A stretch of 64,000 nt of DNA, taken from positions 1,364,001-1,428,000 of the forward strand of contig NZ_HG916855.1 in the NCBI RefSeq assembly GCF_000577275.2, written 5' to 3'. Positions 46,599-54,902 of the stretch are shown here, piece by piece. The notes under the pieces were generated by a model, which saw only the letters and a program-made list of their open reading frames with translations, had not been told where the DNA came from and did no database searches. The stretch is from Rhizobium favelukesii. Lineage in GTDB: Bacteria > Pseudomonadota > Alphaproteobacteria > Rhizobiales > Rhizobiaceae. The translations under genes and the position numbers were made by a program. Numbering within the stretch: the stretch's first letter is position 1; the number at the start of each line of letters is the position of its first letter.

Positions 46599-46870
46599 GA
46601 TGCCTGTATGGACGCGGGCCGAGCGGCCCGCCGACCCTCTTCGATCTTGCCTTCGGCAACGGGGCTTTTCAGCCGCAAGCCCTCGGGACAAAGCGGTGGG
46701 CTTGCCCTTTTCGGCTGGGTCAGCTTGCGTCTTCGCTGCGGAAGCTCGACACCCGATAGTGTCTTAAAAACAGACCTTGGAACGTGGCTGTCCGGTATGG
46801 TGTGGCGACGGCGCATCACGAATTTCTTGAGTGCGCGCGCTGATGCTTGTTAATGATCCGGGCCCGGAAA
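46599..46870. other. Spacer between the DUF1127 terminator and the min control region
   Basis: About 270 bases. Short frames on both strands lack start signals; nothing is called. Confidence 0.4.
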
Positions 46871-46886
46871 TTAACTATTTATTAAC
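46871..46886. promoter_or_regulatory. CtrA-type box upstream of minCDE
   Basis: TTAA (46871-46874), 7 bases, TTAAC (46882-46886) matches the full CtrA recognition sequence TTAA-N7-TTAAC of alphaproteobacteria. A further half-site TTAACC lies at 46918-46923, 36 bases on. The region is AT-rich and immediately precedes minC, consistent with cell-cycle control of the division-site selection operon. Confidence 0.6.
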
Positions 46887-46926
46887 CAAATCAGACATAG
46901 AAATGTTCAACGATTTCTTAACCTAG

Positions 46927-47649
46927 ATGACCAAAGTGCTAACAGACGCTCGCTCGATCCGCATTAAAGGCCGCTCCTTCCTGGCGGTCATGCTTTCGCC
47001 AGATCTTCCCTTCGATGACTGGCTCGTAAGACTAGATGATCTTGCCGCGCGCTCCGCCGGCTTCTTCCTGGGGCGACCGGTCGTGCTCGACGTCGGCGAC
47101 CTGGAGATTGACCGGGCACAGCTGAAGGGCTTGGTCGCTGAGCTTGCGCAGCGCAACGTCAGCATCATGGGCATTGAGGGCTGCCGTCCGTCGCTTCTCG
47201 GTCCCGGCATGCCGCCGGCGCTCAAGGGCGGGCGCCCGGTCTCCGATTTCGAGGTTCCCCAGCAGGAACCGATCATCGATGTTCGTACCAAGCCCGCGGT
47301 TGTCGAGACCCGGCCGCCATTGCAGTCGATTGTCATTCGCGAGCCGATTCGTTCAGGCCAGTCACTGATTTTTCCGGAAGGCGACGTGACGGTCATCGGC
47401 TCCGTCGCATCCGGTTCGGAAATTATCGCCGGCGGCTCGGTGCATGTCTACGGAACACTGAGGGGGCGGGCGATGGCGGGCTCTGTCGGGAATACGTCGG
47501 CACGCATCTTCTGCCGCAAGCTTGAGGCGGAGCTGGTCGCCATCGACGGCATCTACAAGATGGCGGAAGACATAGCGCCCAACCTTCGCGGACAGTCCGT
47601 TCAGCTCTGGCTGGATGGCGATTCGATCAAGGCAGAGAAACTTATCTAG
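46927..47649 (+). CDS. minC: Septum site-determining protein MinC
   Basis: The 240-aa protein starts at ATG 46927 (MTKVLTDARSIRIKGRSFLAVML). The N-terminal FtsZ-antagonist domain (about 1-110) is joined by a short linker to the C-terminal beta-helix domain (about 135-240; LIFPEGDVTVIGSVASGSEIIAGGSVHVYGTLRGRAMAG), which binds MinD and FtsZ. No ribosome binding site is visible before the ATG, so translation may be leaderless or weak. First gene of minCDE; on rhizobial genomes this operon sits on chromids or megaplasmids such as pSymB. Confidence 0.95.
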   Translation: MTKVLTDARSIRIKGRSFLAVMLSPDLPFDDWLVRLDDLAARSAGFFLGRPVVLDVGDLEIDRAQLKGLVAELAQRNVSIMGIEGCRPSLLGPGMPPALKGGRPVSDFEVPQQEPIIDVRTKPAVVETRPPLQSIVIREPIRSGQSLIFPEGDVTVIGSVASGSEIIAGGSVHVYGTLRGRAMAGSVGNTSARIFCRKLEAELVAIDGIYKMAEDIAPNLRGQSVQLWLDGDSIKAEKLI

Positions 47650-47681
47650 GCCCGAAGCTGGCTATCACACAGGAGAGAAAG

Positions 47682-48500
47682 ATGGGGAAAGTCATCGTCG
47701 TCACTTCGGGCAAGGGCGGAGTGGGCAAGACCACATCCACCGCAGCCCTCGGAGCCGCCTTAGCGCAGAGGAACGAGAAAGTGGTCGTGGTCGACTTCGA
47801 TGTCGGCCTGCGCAATCTCGATCTCGTCATGGGGGCGGAGCGAAGGGTCGTCTATGACCTTGTCAACGTCATCCAGGGCGACGCCAAGCTTTCTCAGGCG
47901 CTGATCCGCGACAAGCGGTTGGAGACGCTCTTCCTGCTGCCGGCCTCGCAAACGCGGGACAAGGACAACCTCACGGCCGAGGGTGTTGAGCGCGTCATAA
48001 ACGACCTTAGGCGTCACTTCGACTGGATCATCTGCGATAGTCCCGCCGGGATCGAGCGCGGTGCCACACTCGCCATGCGCCACGCCGATGTGGCAGTGGT
48101 CGTCACCAACCCCGAGGTCTCGTCCGTCCGCGACTCCGATCGCATCATCGGCCTGCTGGATGCGAAAACGGTCAAGGCCGAGCGCGGCGAGCGGATGGAA
48201 AAGCATCTGCTCTTGACGCGTTATGACGCCAGCCGCGCTGAACGCGGCGACATGCTCAAAGTCGATGACGTGCTGGAGATCCTCTCCATTCCGCTCCTCG
48301 GCATTATTCCCGAAAGCACGGATGTGCTGCGCGCGTCCAATATCGGTAGCCCCGTGACCCTGGCCGATAGCCGCAGCGCACCGGCGATGGCCTATTTCGA
48401 TGCTGCGCGCAGACTGGCCGGCGAAGAACTGCCTGTCGTCGTTCCGGGAGAGAAGCGGGGCATCTTCGGCAAGATCTTCGGACGGAGGGCCGCTGCATGA
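47682..48500 (+). CDS. minD: Septum site-determining ATPase MinD
   Basis: The 272-aa protein starts at ATG 47682 after AGGAGAG. The deviant Walker [12 protein letters not shown], the switch motif [20 protein letters not shown] and [19 protein letters not shown] define MinD. The C-terminus ([17 protein letters not shown]) is the amphipathic membrane-targeting sequence. MinD cycles on the membrane with MinE and recruits MinC to block polar Z-rings. It lies 32 bases after minC and overlaps minE by 4 bases. Confidence 0.97.
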   Translation: MGKVIVVTSGKGGVGKTTSTAALGAALAQRNEKVVVVDFDVGLRNLDLVMGAERRVVYDLVNVIQGDAKLSQALIRDKRLETLFLLPASQTRDKDNLTAEGVERVINDLRRHFDWIICDSPAGIERGATLAMRHADVAVVVTNPEVSSVRDSDRIIGLLDAKTVKAERGERMEKHLLLTRYDASRAERGDMLKVDDVLEILSIPLLGIIPESTDVLRASNIGSPVTLADSRSAPAMAYFDAARRLAGEELPVVVPGEKRGIFGKIFGRRAAA

Positions 48501-48757
48501 GCATTTTCAGCATCTTTAGCAAACAACGGACCGCGCCGGCGGCCCGAGAGCGCCTGCAGGTACTATTGGCGCATGAGCGCGTTTCGGCAGGATCCGATCT
48601 CGTATCGTTGCTGCGCGAAGAAATCCTCGCCGTCATCGCCAAGCACGTGCAGGTCGATAGCGAGAGGGTTCGCGTGACGATGGATCGCGACGAGCATATG
48701 TCGATCCTCGAGATCGACGTGGAAATCCCGCTGGGCGCGAGTGTTCGGGCGGCATGA
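48497..48757 (+). CDS. minE: Cell division topological specificity factor MinE
   Basis: The 86-aa protein has the usual MinE length: an N-terminal membrane-binding and MinD-stimulating region ([28 protein letters not shown]) and a C-terminal dimerisation domain ([32 protein letters not shown]). It stimulates MinD ATPase. It overlaps minD (ATGA). A strong terminator lies 8 bases downstream. Confidence 0.96.
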   Translation: MSIFSIFSKQRTAPAARERLQVLLAHERVSAGSDLVSLLREEILAVIAKHVQVDSERVRVTMDRDEHMSILEIDVEIPLGASVRAA

Positions 48758-48764
48758 ATCCAAG

Positions 48765-48792
48765 GCGGCGCCAAGAGCGCCGCTTCTTTTTT
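48765..48792 (+). terminator. Rho-independent terminator of minCDE
   Basis: GCGGCGC (48765-48771), loop CAAGA, GCGCCGC (48777-48783), then TTCTTTTTT. Confidence 0.85.
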
Positions 48793-48851
48793 CGTCTTGA
48801 ACCCGTCTCGGACGTCGTTCCGTTTGCGTCGCCCCATGGAAGGTGGGGCGG

Positions 48852-49445
48852 CTATTTCTGCGTCCGCAGCCCGTCCATCAGCAGGCCGATAAGCCGGTTC
48901 GAGCGGTCCCGCCATTCCGCAGACGCCGGTAGCGAATAGATGCTCGTAAGGGCATGCAGAAGGTCCGTCGTGTCGATGTCGCTTCGAATGAATCCTTGCT
49001 CGGCTGCTGCTCTTAGCAGCTTTTCGGCGGCTCCTCGCAGGATGCCGCTGCCTTCGGCAAACAGCGAGGCGTTGGAGTCCATCAGGATTTTCAGGCTGGT
49101 TGCCATTCCCCGCTTGGCGGCGATGTAACCTACAAAGCGGCGCATCCATTCTTCCAGCGCAACATCAGGCGCATGGCTTGCCGCCAGTTCCTTCGCGGCT
49201 GCGGCAAGGCTTTCGAGTTCCCGGCGATAGACCACCTCGACGAGATGCTCGCGCGTTGGAAAATGCCGGTAAAGCGTGCCGATGCCGACGCCGGCCCTGC
49301 GGGCGATGTCTTCCAGCGATGTTTCGACGCCGGCTTGCGCGAAGGCGGCTGCTGCAACCTCGACAAGTTTCTCGCGATTGCGGCGGGCGTCGGCGCGCAA
49401 TGGCGGCGGTGTGGACGGGTCCGTCTTCGGCGGGGCCGAGGCCAA
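48852..49445 (-). CDS. TetR family transcriptional regulator
   Basis: The N-terminal TetR HTH is clear (REKLVEVAAAAFAQAGVETSLEDIARRAGVGIGTLYRHFPTREHLVE); the C-terminal ligand domain spans about residues 80-190. Start uncertain: TTG 49445 is 6 bases after GGAG and gives MASAPPKTDPSTPPP (197 aa), while TTG 49487 would add 14 residues. The protein probably represses itself and perhaps the divergent molybdenum oxidoreductase operon through the palindrome at 49499-49519. Ligand unknown; aldehydes or aromatic compounds are plausible given the neighbours. Confidence 0.9.
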   Translation of the reverse strand: MASAPPKTDPSTPPPLRADARRNREKLVEVAAAAFAQAGVETSLEDIARRAGVGIGTLYRHFPTREHLVEVVYRRELESLAAAAKELAASHAPDVALEEWMRRFVGYIAAKRGMATSLKILMDSNASLFAEGSGILRGAAEKLLRAAAEQGFIRSDIDTTDLLHALTSIYSLPASAEWRDRSNRLIGLLMDGLRTQK

Positions 49446-49498
49446 AATAAGCTCCAAGCAGATTCCGGACTTGACGATGGACAGCAAGTCACTAGATT

Positions 49499-49519
49499 AA
49501 ACGGAGGCTCCTCCGCTTA
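49499..49519. promoter_or_regulatory. Likely TetR operator in the divergent promoter region
   Basis: CGGAGG-CT-CCTCCG (49502-49515) is a perfect 6-2-6 palindrome, extended imperfectly by flanking AA and TT (AAACGGAGG...CCTCCGCTTA). It lies 54 bases upstream of TTG 49445 and about 170 bases before the paoA-like gene. Size and symmetry fit a TetR dimer site. Confidence 0.6.
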
Positions 49520-49684
49520 GTGCAGGCAGGTGCCTTCGACTTCTTAATCCAGAAGGGGGCGGGATGTCATGCCAAAACCTGCCCAGGCTTGCTTCCGATG
49601 ACTTTACCTAGCGCACCGACCTCGGACGACCATCTTTTTTTGGATTTCCGACGTCCAATCTCGTGACGATAGCAGGAGCTTATC

Positions 49685-50158
49685 ATGACACGAACCGTTC
49701 ATCTTTCCCTCGACATCAACACACGGCGGCACGAGCTCGATGTCGAGCCGCGGGTGATGTTGCTTGACGCATTGCGTGAGCAACTTGGTCTCACCGGCAC
49801 CAAGAAGGGGTGCGACCAAGGGCAATGCGGTGCATGCACCGTCCATGTCGACGGCAAGCGTGTGCTTGCTTGTCTGACGCTTGCCGCCCAGGTCGAAGGG
49901 CGCAACATCACCACGATCGAAGGGCTTGCGGCCGAGAATGGCGATTTGCATCCGGTGCAGGCGGCCTTCCTGGAGCATGACGCCTTCCAGTGTGGCTATT
50001 GCACGCCAGGCCAGATCATGTCGGCTGTCGCCTGCATCAGCGAAGGGCGGGCGGGCTCGGACGAAGAGATCCGGGAATACATGGCCGGCAATCTCTGTCG
50101 GTGCGGCGCATACAATCATATCGTGGCGGCAGTGCGCGAAGCGGCGGAGATGGCGTGA
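49685..50158 (+). CDS. (2Fe-2S)-binding subunit of a xanthine dehydrogenase-family aldehyde oxidoreductase (PaoA type)
   Basis: The 157-aa protein carries two [2Fe-2S] sites: plant-ferredoxin-like GTKKGCDQGQCGACTVHVDGKRVLAC, and the helical QCGYCTPGQIM with NLCRCGAYNHI. There is no Tat signal, unlike E. coli PaoA, so the enzyme is probably cytoplasmic. It passes electrons from the molybdenum centre to FAD. It overlaps the FAD subunit gene (TGATG). Confidence 0.93.
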   Translation: MTRTVHLSLDINTRRHELDVEPRVMLLDALREQLGLTGTKKGCDQGQCGACTVHVDGKRVLACLTLAAQVEGRNITTIEGLAAENGDLHPVQAAFLEHDAFQCGYCTPGQIMSAVACISEGRAGSDEEIREYMAGNLCRCGAYNHIVAAVREAAEMA

Positions 50159-51141
50159 TGAGAGACTTTAGCTATGTCCGAGCTAGCTCCCTCGACGATG
50201 CCCGCCAGCGCGCTATGCAATCCGGCGCGATGCTGCTTGCCGGCGGCACGACGCTTCTCGATCTTGCCAAATGCGGTGTTGCCCAGCCCAGTTCAGTCAT
50301 CGACATCAGTTATGTCCCGGGCTTGGCGCAGATTTCGGCTAATTCTGATGGCGTTACCATCGGCGCGCTTGCGAAGATGGAGGATGTGGCCGGCAGCCCG
50401 GGAATTCGTGCGGACTATCCCGTCATTTCACAGTCGCTATTACTGGCGGCATCTCCTCAGCTGCGCAATATGGCGACGATCGGCGGCAACCTTCTGCAGC
50501 GGACGCGCTGTCCCTACTTCCGCGATCCGGCGACGTTTTCCGCTTGCAACAAGCGCGATCCCGGCTCTGGTTGCTCTGCGATCGCTGGTGTGACCCGCAA
50601 TCACGCGGTGCTTGGAACCAGCCATGCCTGCATTGCCTCCTATCCGGGTGATCTCGCCGTTGCGCTGGTTGCCCTGGAGGCGACGATCGACCTTGGTGAC
50701 CGCAAGATCACTGCCGAAGAATTCTTCGTGCTCCCCGGCGACACGCCCGAACGTGAAACAATCCTTGAGCGCGGCGAGATGGTCGTGGCCGTCCTCGTTC
50801 GGGCGTCGCCGCTTGCCAGAAATTCGACCTACCTCAAGGTCCGCGACCGCCAATCCTATGAATTTGCAGCCGCAAGCGCTGCCGTCGGGCTGGAACTGGA
50901 GGCGGATGGCAAGACGATCCGCGACATCCGTGTTGCTTTGGGTGGCGTTGCCACCAAACCCTGGCGCGCACGGTCCGTCGAAAAAGCTCTGATTGGGAAG
51001 GCCATCGATGCCGGCACGGTTGAAAAGGCAAGCCGACTGGCAATGGAAGGTGCCGTCGCTTATGGCGGCAATCAGTACAAGATCGAACTCGCGCCGCGTG
51101 TCGTTGCGCGCGCCATTCTGACGATGGGAGGTCCGGCATGA
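50158..51141 (+). CDS. FAD-binding subunit of the oxidoreductase (PaoB type, with extra FeS loop)
   Basis: The 327-aa protein has FAD motifs AGGTTLLDLAK and NMATIGGNLLQRTRC. It carries the PaoB-type insert with four cysteines (C118 in QRTRCPYF, C130 in SACNKRDP, C139 in GSGCSAI, C158 in HACIAS), which in E. coli PaoABC surrounds an additional [4Fe-4S] cluster. This separates it from standard xanthine dehydrogenase subunits and points to an aldehyde oxidoreductase. Its ATG overlaps the stop of the upstream gene, and its end overlaps the next gene by 4 bases. Confidence 0.92.
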   Translation: MRDFSYVRASSLDDARQRAMQSGAMLLAGGTTLLDLAKCGVAQPSSVIDISYVPGLAQISANSDGVTIGALAKMEDVAGSPGIRADYPVISQSLLLAASPQLRNMATIGGNLLQRTRCPYFRDPATFSACNKRDPGSGCSAIAGVTRNHAVLGTSHACIASYPGDLAVALVALEATIDLGDRKITAEEFFVLPGDTPERETILERGEMVVAVLVRASPLARNSTYLKVRDRQSYEFAAASAAVGLELEADGKTIRDIRVALGGVATKPWRARSVEKALIGKAIDAGTVEKASRLAMEGAVAYGGNQYKIELAPRVVARAILTMGGPA

Positions 51142-53432
51142 ACGTCATGGAACCCCGCAGCAAACGCGGCAACGCCTCCGATGGTACGATCGGCGGCCGT
51201 CTCTCGCGCTTCGATGGAAGACTGAAGATCACTGGTGGAGCGACATATGCTTTGGAACAACCGGTTGCACGGTTGGCCTATGCTGTTCTCGTGCAGAGCC
51301 AGATTGCTGCCGGTCGCGTTATCAAGGTTGACGCTAAAAGGGCACAAGCGGCGCCAGGCACGCTGCTGGTGCTGGCACCTGACGACGATCTCGGCCTGAA
51401 GATGGCCTCTGACTGGTACGGAAACCGGCCGGACAACCAACCCTTCTATCCCCTCTCGAGCACTGTCAGCTTCAATGGTCAGGCAGTCGCTGCCGTGATT
51501 GGTGAAACGCTGGAGCAGGCGACCGAAGCTGCCCGGCTGGTCGACATCGTCTACGAGGAAGCGTCGGCAATCATTGACTTCGACGATCCGAAGGCTGGAG
51601 ACGGAAAGACGCTCGATGCGCTTGCGGTGACCTGGGGTGACGCGCAGGCAGCGCTCGCCGCTTCACCGGTGCGCATTGAGGCAGAATACCGAACGCCGCG
51701 TGAATATCATGTGACGATCGAACCGCATGGACTGATCGCCCAATGGCACGGCGATAAGCTGACCATCTGGGAGCCAAGCCAATGGACGCACGGGATGGCC
51801 CGCACCTATGCCGAATGGTACGGACTGCCGTATGACAACGTGCGTATTATCTCGCCCTTTATCGGTGGAGGCTTCGGGTCCAAGGCGACAGCCTATGCCT
51901 ATGGCGCCATTGCAACGGCAGCAGCCCGCAAGCTCGGGCGACCAGTCAAGCTCGCGGTGACGCGCCCGCAGACCTTTACCGCCTATGGCGGCCGAGCCGA
52001 GACCAGGCAGACAATCGCCCTCGGAGCCAATGCCGACGGTGTACTGCACTCGATCGTCCATCGAGGGGCCAGCGAGACGGCCACCTATGCGGATTTTCCC
52101 GAGCAGACAAACGCTGCGACGCCATTGATGTATGCTGTGGAGAATTTCAGCGCGAAACACCGTCTTGTGCCGGTAAATACCGTCATGCCCGGAGCATTGC
52201 GCGCGCCGGGCAAGAACCCAAGTGCTTTCGGTCTCGAAAGCGCCATGGATGAACTTGCCTATGCGGTTAGCATCGATCCCGTCGAGCTCAGGCTTCGCAA
52301 CTATGCCGAGCGTGATCCGCAATCCGGAAAGCCGTGGTCGACCCGCCGGCTGCGCGAGGCACTCTGCGAAGGCGGCGACGCGTTTGGATGGTCACGCCGC
52401 AGCTTTGCGCCGCGCTCGATGCGTGATGGCAGACAACTCATCGGATGGGGTGTCGCATGCGGCACGTTCCCGGTTCTGCGTGCATCGAGCGAGGCCTTGA
52501 TCCGCATCCTTGCCGATGGTTCGGTGGACGTCGTCAGCGGCGCGATCGATATGGGGCAGGGCACCTACACGATCCTCGCCCAGACCGCGGCCGAGGTCCT
52601 TGGCGTTCCGGTTGAAAGCATCAACGTGCGGCTTGGCGATTCATCGCTTCCTGGTGCCACGGTCGCCGGCGGCTCCATGCTCGCCGGCGCCATCACCGGA
52701 GCCGTCCACAAGACCGCATCGGCTGCCCGCGACGAACTGATCGAACTCGCCCTTAACGACGGCGCCTCACCGTTTCGCGATACCGGTGCCAACACACTGA
52801 CGGTCGCAGACGGCCGGATTTCAGTACCCCGTGACGGAGGTCTGTCTATCTCCATTGCGGACCTCATGACGGCTTTGGGCCGCGACGTCATCGAAACAAG
52901 ACGAAACACCCTTCCGGAAGGAGAGCAGGGCCCGGATGGCCACACGAAGGCCTGGACGACGATGGGAAGCATCCAGGGGCCGACGGCGGGTGAATTTTCC
53001 ATGCACAGCTGGTGCGCGCATTTCGTGGAGGTGAAGGTGGACGAGGATTTCGGCACAATCCGCGTCTCCCGCATGGTCTCTGCATTCGATTGCGGCAGGA
53101 TTTACAATCCAAAGCTCGCAGAGAGCCAGTGGCGCGGCGGAATCATCATGGGGATCAGTCAGGCGCTGCTCGAAGAAGGCTTGGTCGACCAGCGCAACGG
53201 GCGCGTCATCAACAACAATCTCGGCGACTATCTCGTTGCGACCAATGCCGACATCCCGCCGATCCAGGTGATCTCTGTTGGCATTCCTGACCTCAATGCC
53301 TCGGTGCTTGGGGGTAAGGGTGTGGGCGAGGTCGGCATCGTCGGTGTCGCGCCGGCAATCGCCAACGCCGTCTTCCACGCAACCGGCAAGCGGGTTCGTC
53401 ACCTACCGATAACCCTCGACAAGCTGCTGTGA
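51138..53432 (+). CDS. Molybdopterin-binding catalytic subunit of the oxidoreductase (PaoC type)
   Basis: The 764-aa protein has the aldehyde oxidase hammerhead domain (about 20-135), then the molybdopterin-binding domain with FIGGGFGSKATAYAYG, PGALRAPGKNPSAFGLESAMDELAYAV, a GAIDMGQGTYTILAQ loop and the catalytic Glu in GGKGVGEVGIVG near the C-terminus. It hydroxylates aldehydes to acids using molybdenum cytosine dinucleotide. The XdhC/PaoD-type cofactor-insertion gene expected next to such operons is not present in the window. Confidence 0.94.
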   Translation: MNVMEPRSKRGNASDGTIGGRLSRFDGRLKITGGATYALEQPVARLAYAVLVQSQIAAGRVIKVDAKRAQAAPGTLLVLAPDDDLGLKMASDWYGNRPDNQPFYPLSSTVSFNGQAVAAVIGETLEQATEAARLVDIVYEEASAIIDFDDPKAGDGKTLDALAVTWGDAQAALAASPVRIEAEYRTPREYHVTIEPHGLIAQWHGDKLTIWEPSQWTHGMARTYAEWYGLPYDNVRIISPFIGGGFGSKATAYAYGAIATAAARKLGRPVKLAVTRPQTFTAYGGRAETRQTIALGANADGVLHSIVHRGASETATYADFPEQTNAATPLMYAVENFSAKHRLVPVNTVMPGALRAPGKNPSAFGLESAMDELAYAVSIDPVELRLRNYAERDPQSGKPWSTRRLREALCEGGDAFGWSRRSFAPRSMRDGRQLIGWGVACGTFPVLRASSEALIRILADGSVDVVSGAIDMGQGTYTILAQTAAEVLGVPVESINVRLGDSSLPGATVAGGSMLAGAITGAVHKTASAARDELIELALNDGASPFRDTGANTLTVADGRISVPRDGGLSISIADLMTALGRDVIETRRNTLPEGEQGPDGHTKAWTTMGSIQGPTAGEFSMHSWCAHFVEVKVDEDFGTIRVSRMVSAFDCGRIYNPKLAESQWRGGIIMGISQALLEEGLVDQRNGRVINNNLGDYLVATNADIPPIQVISVGIPDLNASVLGGKGVGEVGIVGVAPAIANAVFHATGKRVRHLPITLDKLL

Positions 53433-53493
53433 CGTGAGTGGTTCATCGGTTTGGCTCATGCCAAGGTGATCGACCGTTCGTAGGCAATAGAGA

Positions 53494-53528
53494 GTTCCCG
53501 CGCGCCATGATTTGCAGCGCGCGGGAAC
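53494..53528. repeat. Perfect 12-bp inverted repeat downstream of the oxidoreductase operon
   Basis: GTTCCCGCGCGC (53494-53505), 11 bases, GCGCGCGGGAAC (53517-53528). A very stable hairpin without a T-run, 62 bases after paoC; it may act as a bidirectional terminator or mRNA 3' stabiliser. The remaining sequence between 53433 and 53781 holds no recognised gene. Confidence 0.5.
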
Positions 53529-53781
53529 AGATTCTTGATAGCGCCCATCCGCAGACCGAAGACGTGACATCAGCACAGCCGTGCAAGATCGGACCGCAAC
53601 TCCCGGAACGGGCGGACGTACTCGCTGATATCGTCGCAGCATAGGCAAGCAATCGGCACTTCAGGCTCAAGACGCCTGCTTCAGGCCAGATACCGCACCG
53701 AAAATCCCAAGGCCGCGCCAGCGCAAGCCCCTTTGCGAGCATTTGCTCACTCGTGGAGGCAGATGGGTAGAGTGCTGAAGG

Positions 53782-54440
53782 GTTGCCGTTGGCATCGATT
53801 GGGACGGACGGCGGCAGATTCTGGCTGTCGAAATGGCGTCCCGCGAGAGCCGTTCGGCGTGGAAGGACTTTCTCATCAAGCTGAAAGGCCGCGGTCTACG
53901 GGGTGTGGAACTGGTGGTCTCAGACGATCATGCCGGCCTCGTGGCGGCGATCGCGGAGGCGCTGCCAGAGGCCGCCTGGCAACGCTGCTACGTACGTACA
54001 CTTTCTGCGCAACGCCCTTGATCACCTGCCACGAAAGCATGGCGACGACTGCCTGCAGGAACTGCGATGGCTCTACGACCGGCGCGACCTCGACGAAGCC
54101 AAGGCCGATCTCTCTGCCTGGCTCGCCAAGTGGTCGGCACGCTATCCGCGCTTGACCAGTTGGGTCGAGGAGACAATCGAACAGACACTGACCTTCTTCC
54201 GATTGCCACGCCAGCATCACAAACATCTGAAATCGACCAACATGCTCGAACGCCTTAACGAGGAAATCAGACGCAGGACCTACGTGGTGCGGATCTTTCC
54301 AAATGCACAGAGCTGCTTACGCCTCGTCAGAGCGCTCGCTGTTGAAACCCACGAAAATTGGATGGAGGCCAACCGTTACATCAACATGGACGATCTACGG
54401 GAGCACAAAAAGCTCGCTATGCGCCAAGCCGCACGACCGC
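53782..54440 (+). pseudogene. IS256-family transposase remnant
   Basis: The reading begins AVGIDWDGRRQILAVEMASRES and VVSDDHAGLVAAIAEALPEAAWQRCYV, then shifts frame at about 54000 and continues HFLRNALDHLPRKHGDD to STNMLERLNEEIRRRTYVVRIFPN and ANRYINMDDLREHKKLAM. These are the catalytic-core and C-terminal blocks of IS256/mutator transposases, with Asp of SDDHAG and Glu of LERLNEE visible. The N-terminal DNA-binding third is missing. The frameshift is a 4-bp duplication (GTACGTAC at about 53991-53998 where GTAC is expected). No terminal inverted repeats are found, so the element is dead and truncated. Confidence 0.8.
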
Positions 54441-54459
54441 TCAATTTGCTGAACTTGAC

Positions 54460-54902
54460 GCACATAACCTCGATGAGCGAGAGCTGGGATCGGAGGTGGC
54501 CGATATCGGCGAGAGTGTCGCTATCGTCGATTTGGCATCTTCGTCATGCCAGGGGAGGCGTCTCGACCCCTAGATGAGTGCCCGCGCCGCATCGATCAAG
54601 CGTCTTGGATTTTGCGCCAGTTGGCTGCTCTTCGACCGTAGGAATTTCAGGCCCATGCCGAGCGCACGATGCCGATCCCGTTCAGACTGTTCGCGACGCG
54701 ACGCGGCCAGCGCGCTCGCGATGGCTCCTTCCATGCCAGTCATCCGCTATATCAATCTTTGGTTTGACAACGCTCGGCCGGCCGCCAAAGCTCCGGCGCG
54801 AAGTCGAGAAGGCATTTTTTATTCGTCGGCCCGACATCAAAACGAGTACGGGCACCCTTGTGCGCCCGTATCGCCACATACGTTCTGGTCCTTACGCAGC
54901 TT
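54460..54902. other. Region between the transposase remnant and the ABC operon
   Basis: About 440 bases without a recognisable gene. An open frame on the plus strand (54574-55284) is the antisense shadow of the binding-protein gene. The sequence may include IS-derived debris. Confidence 0.4.
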
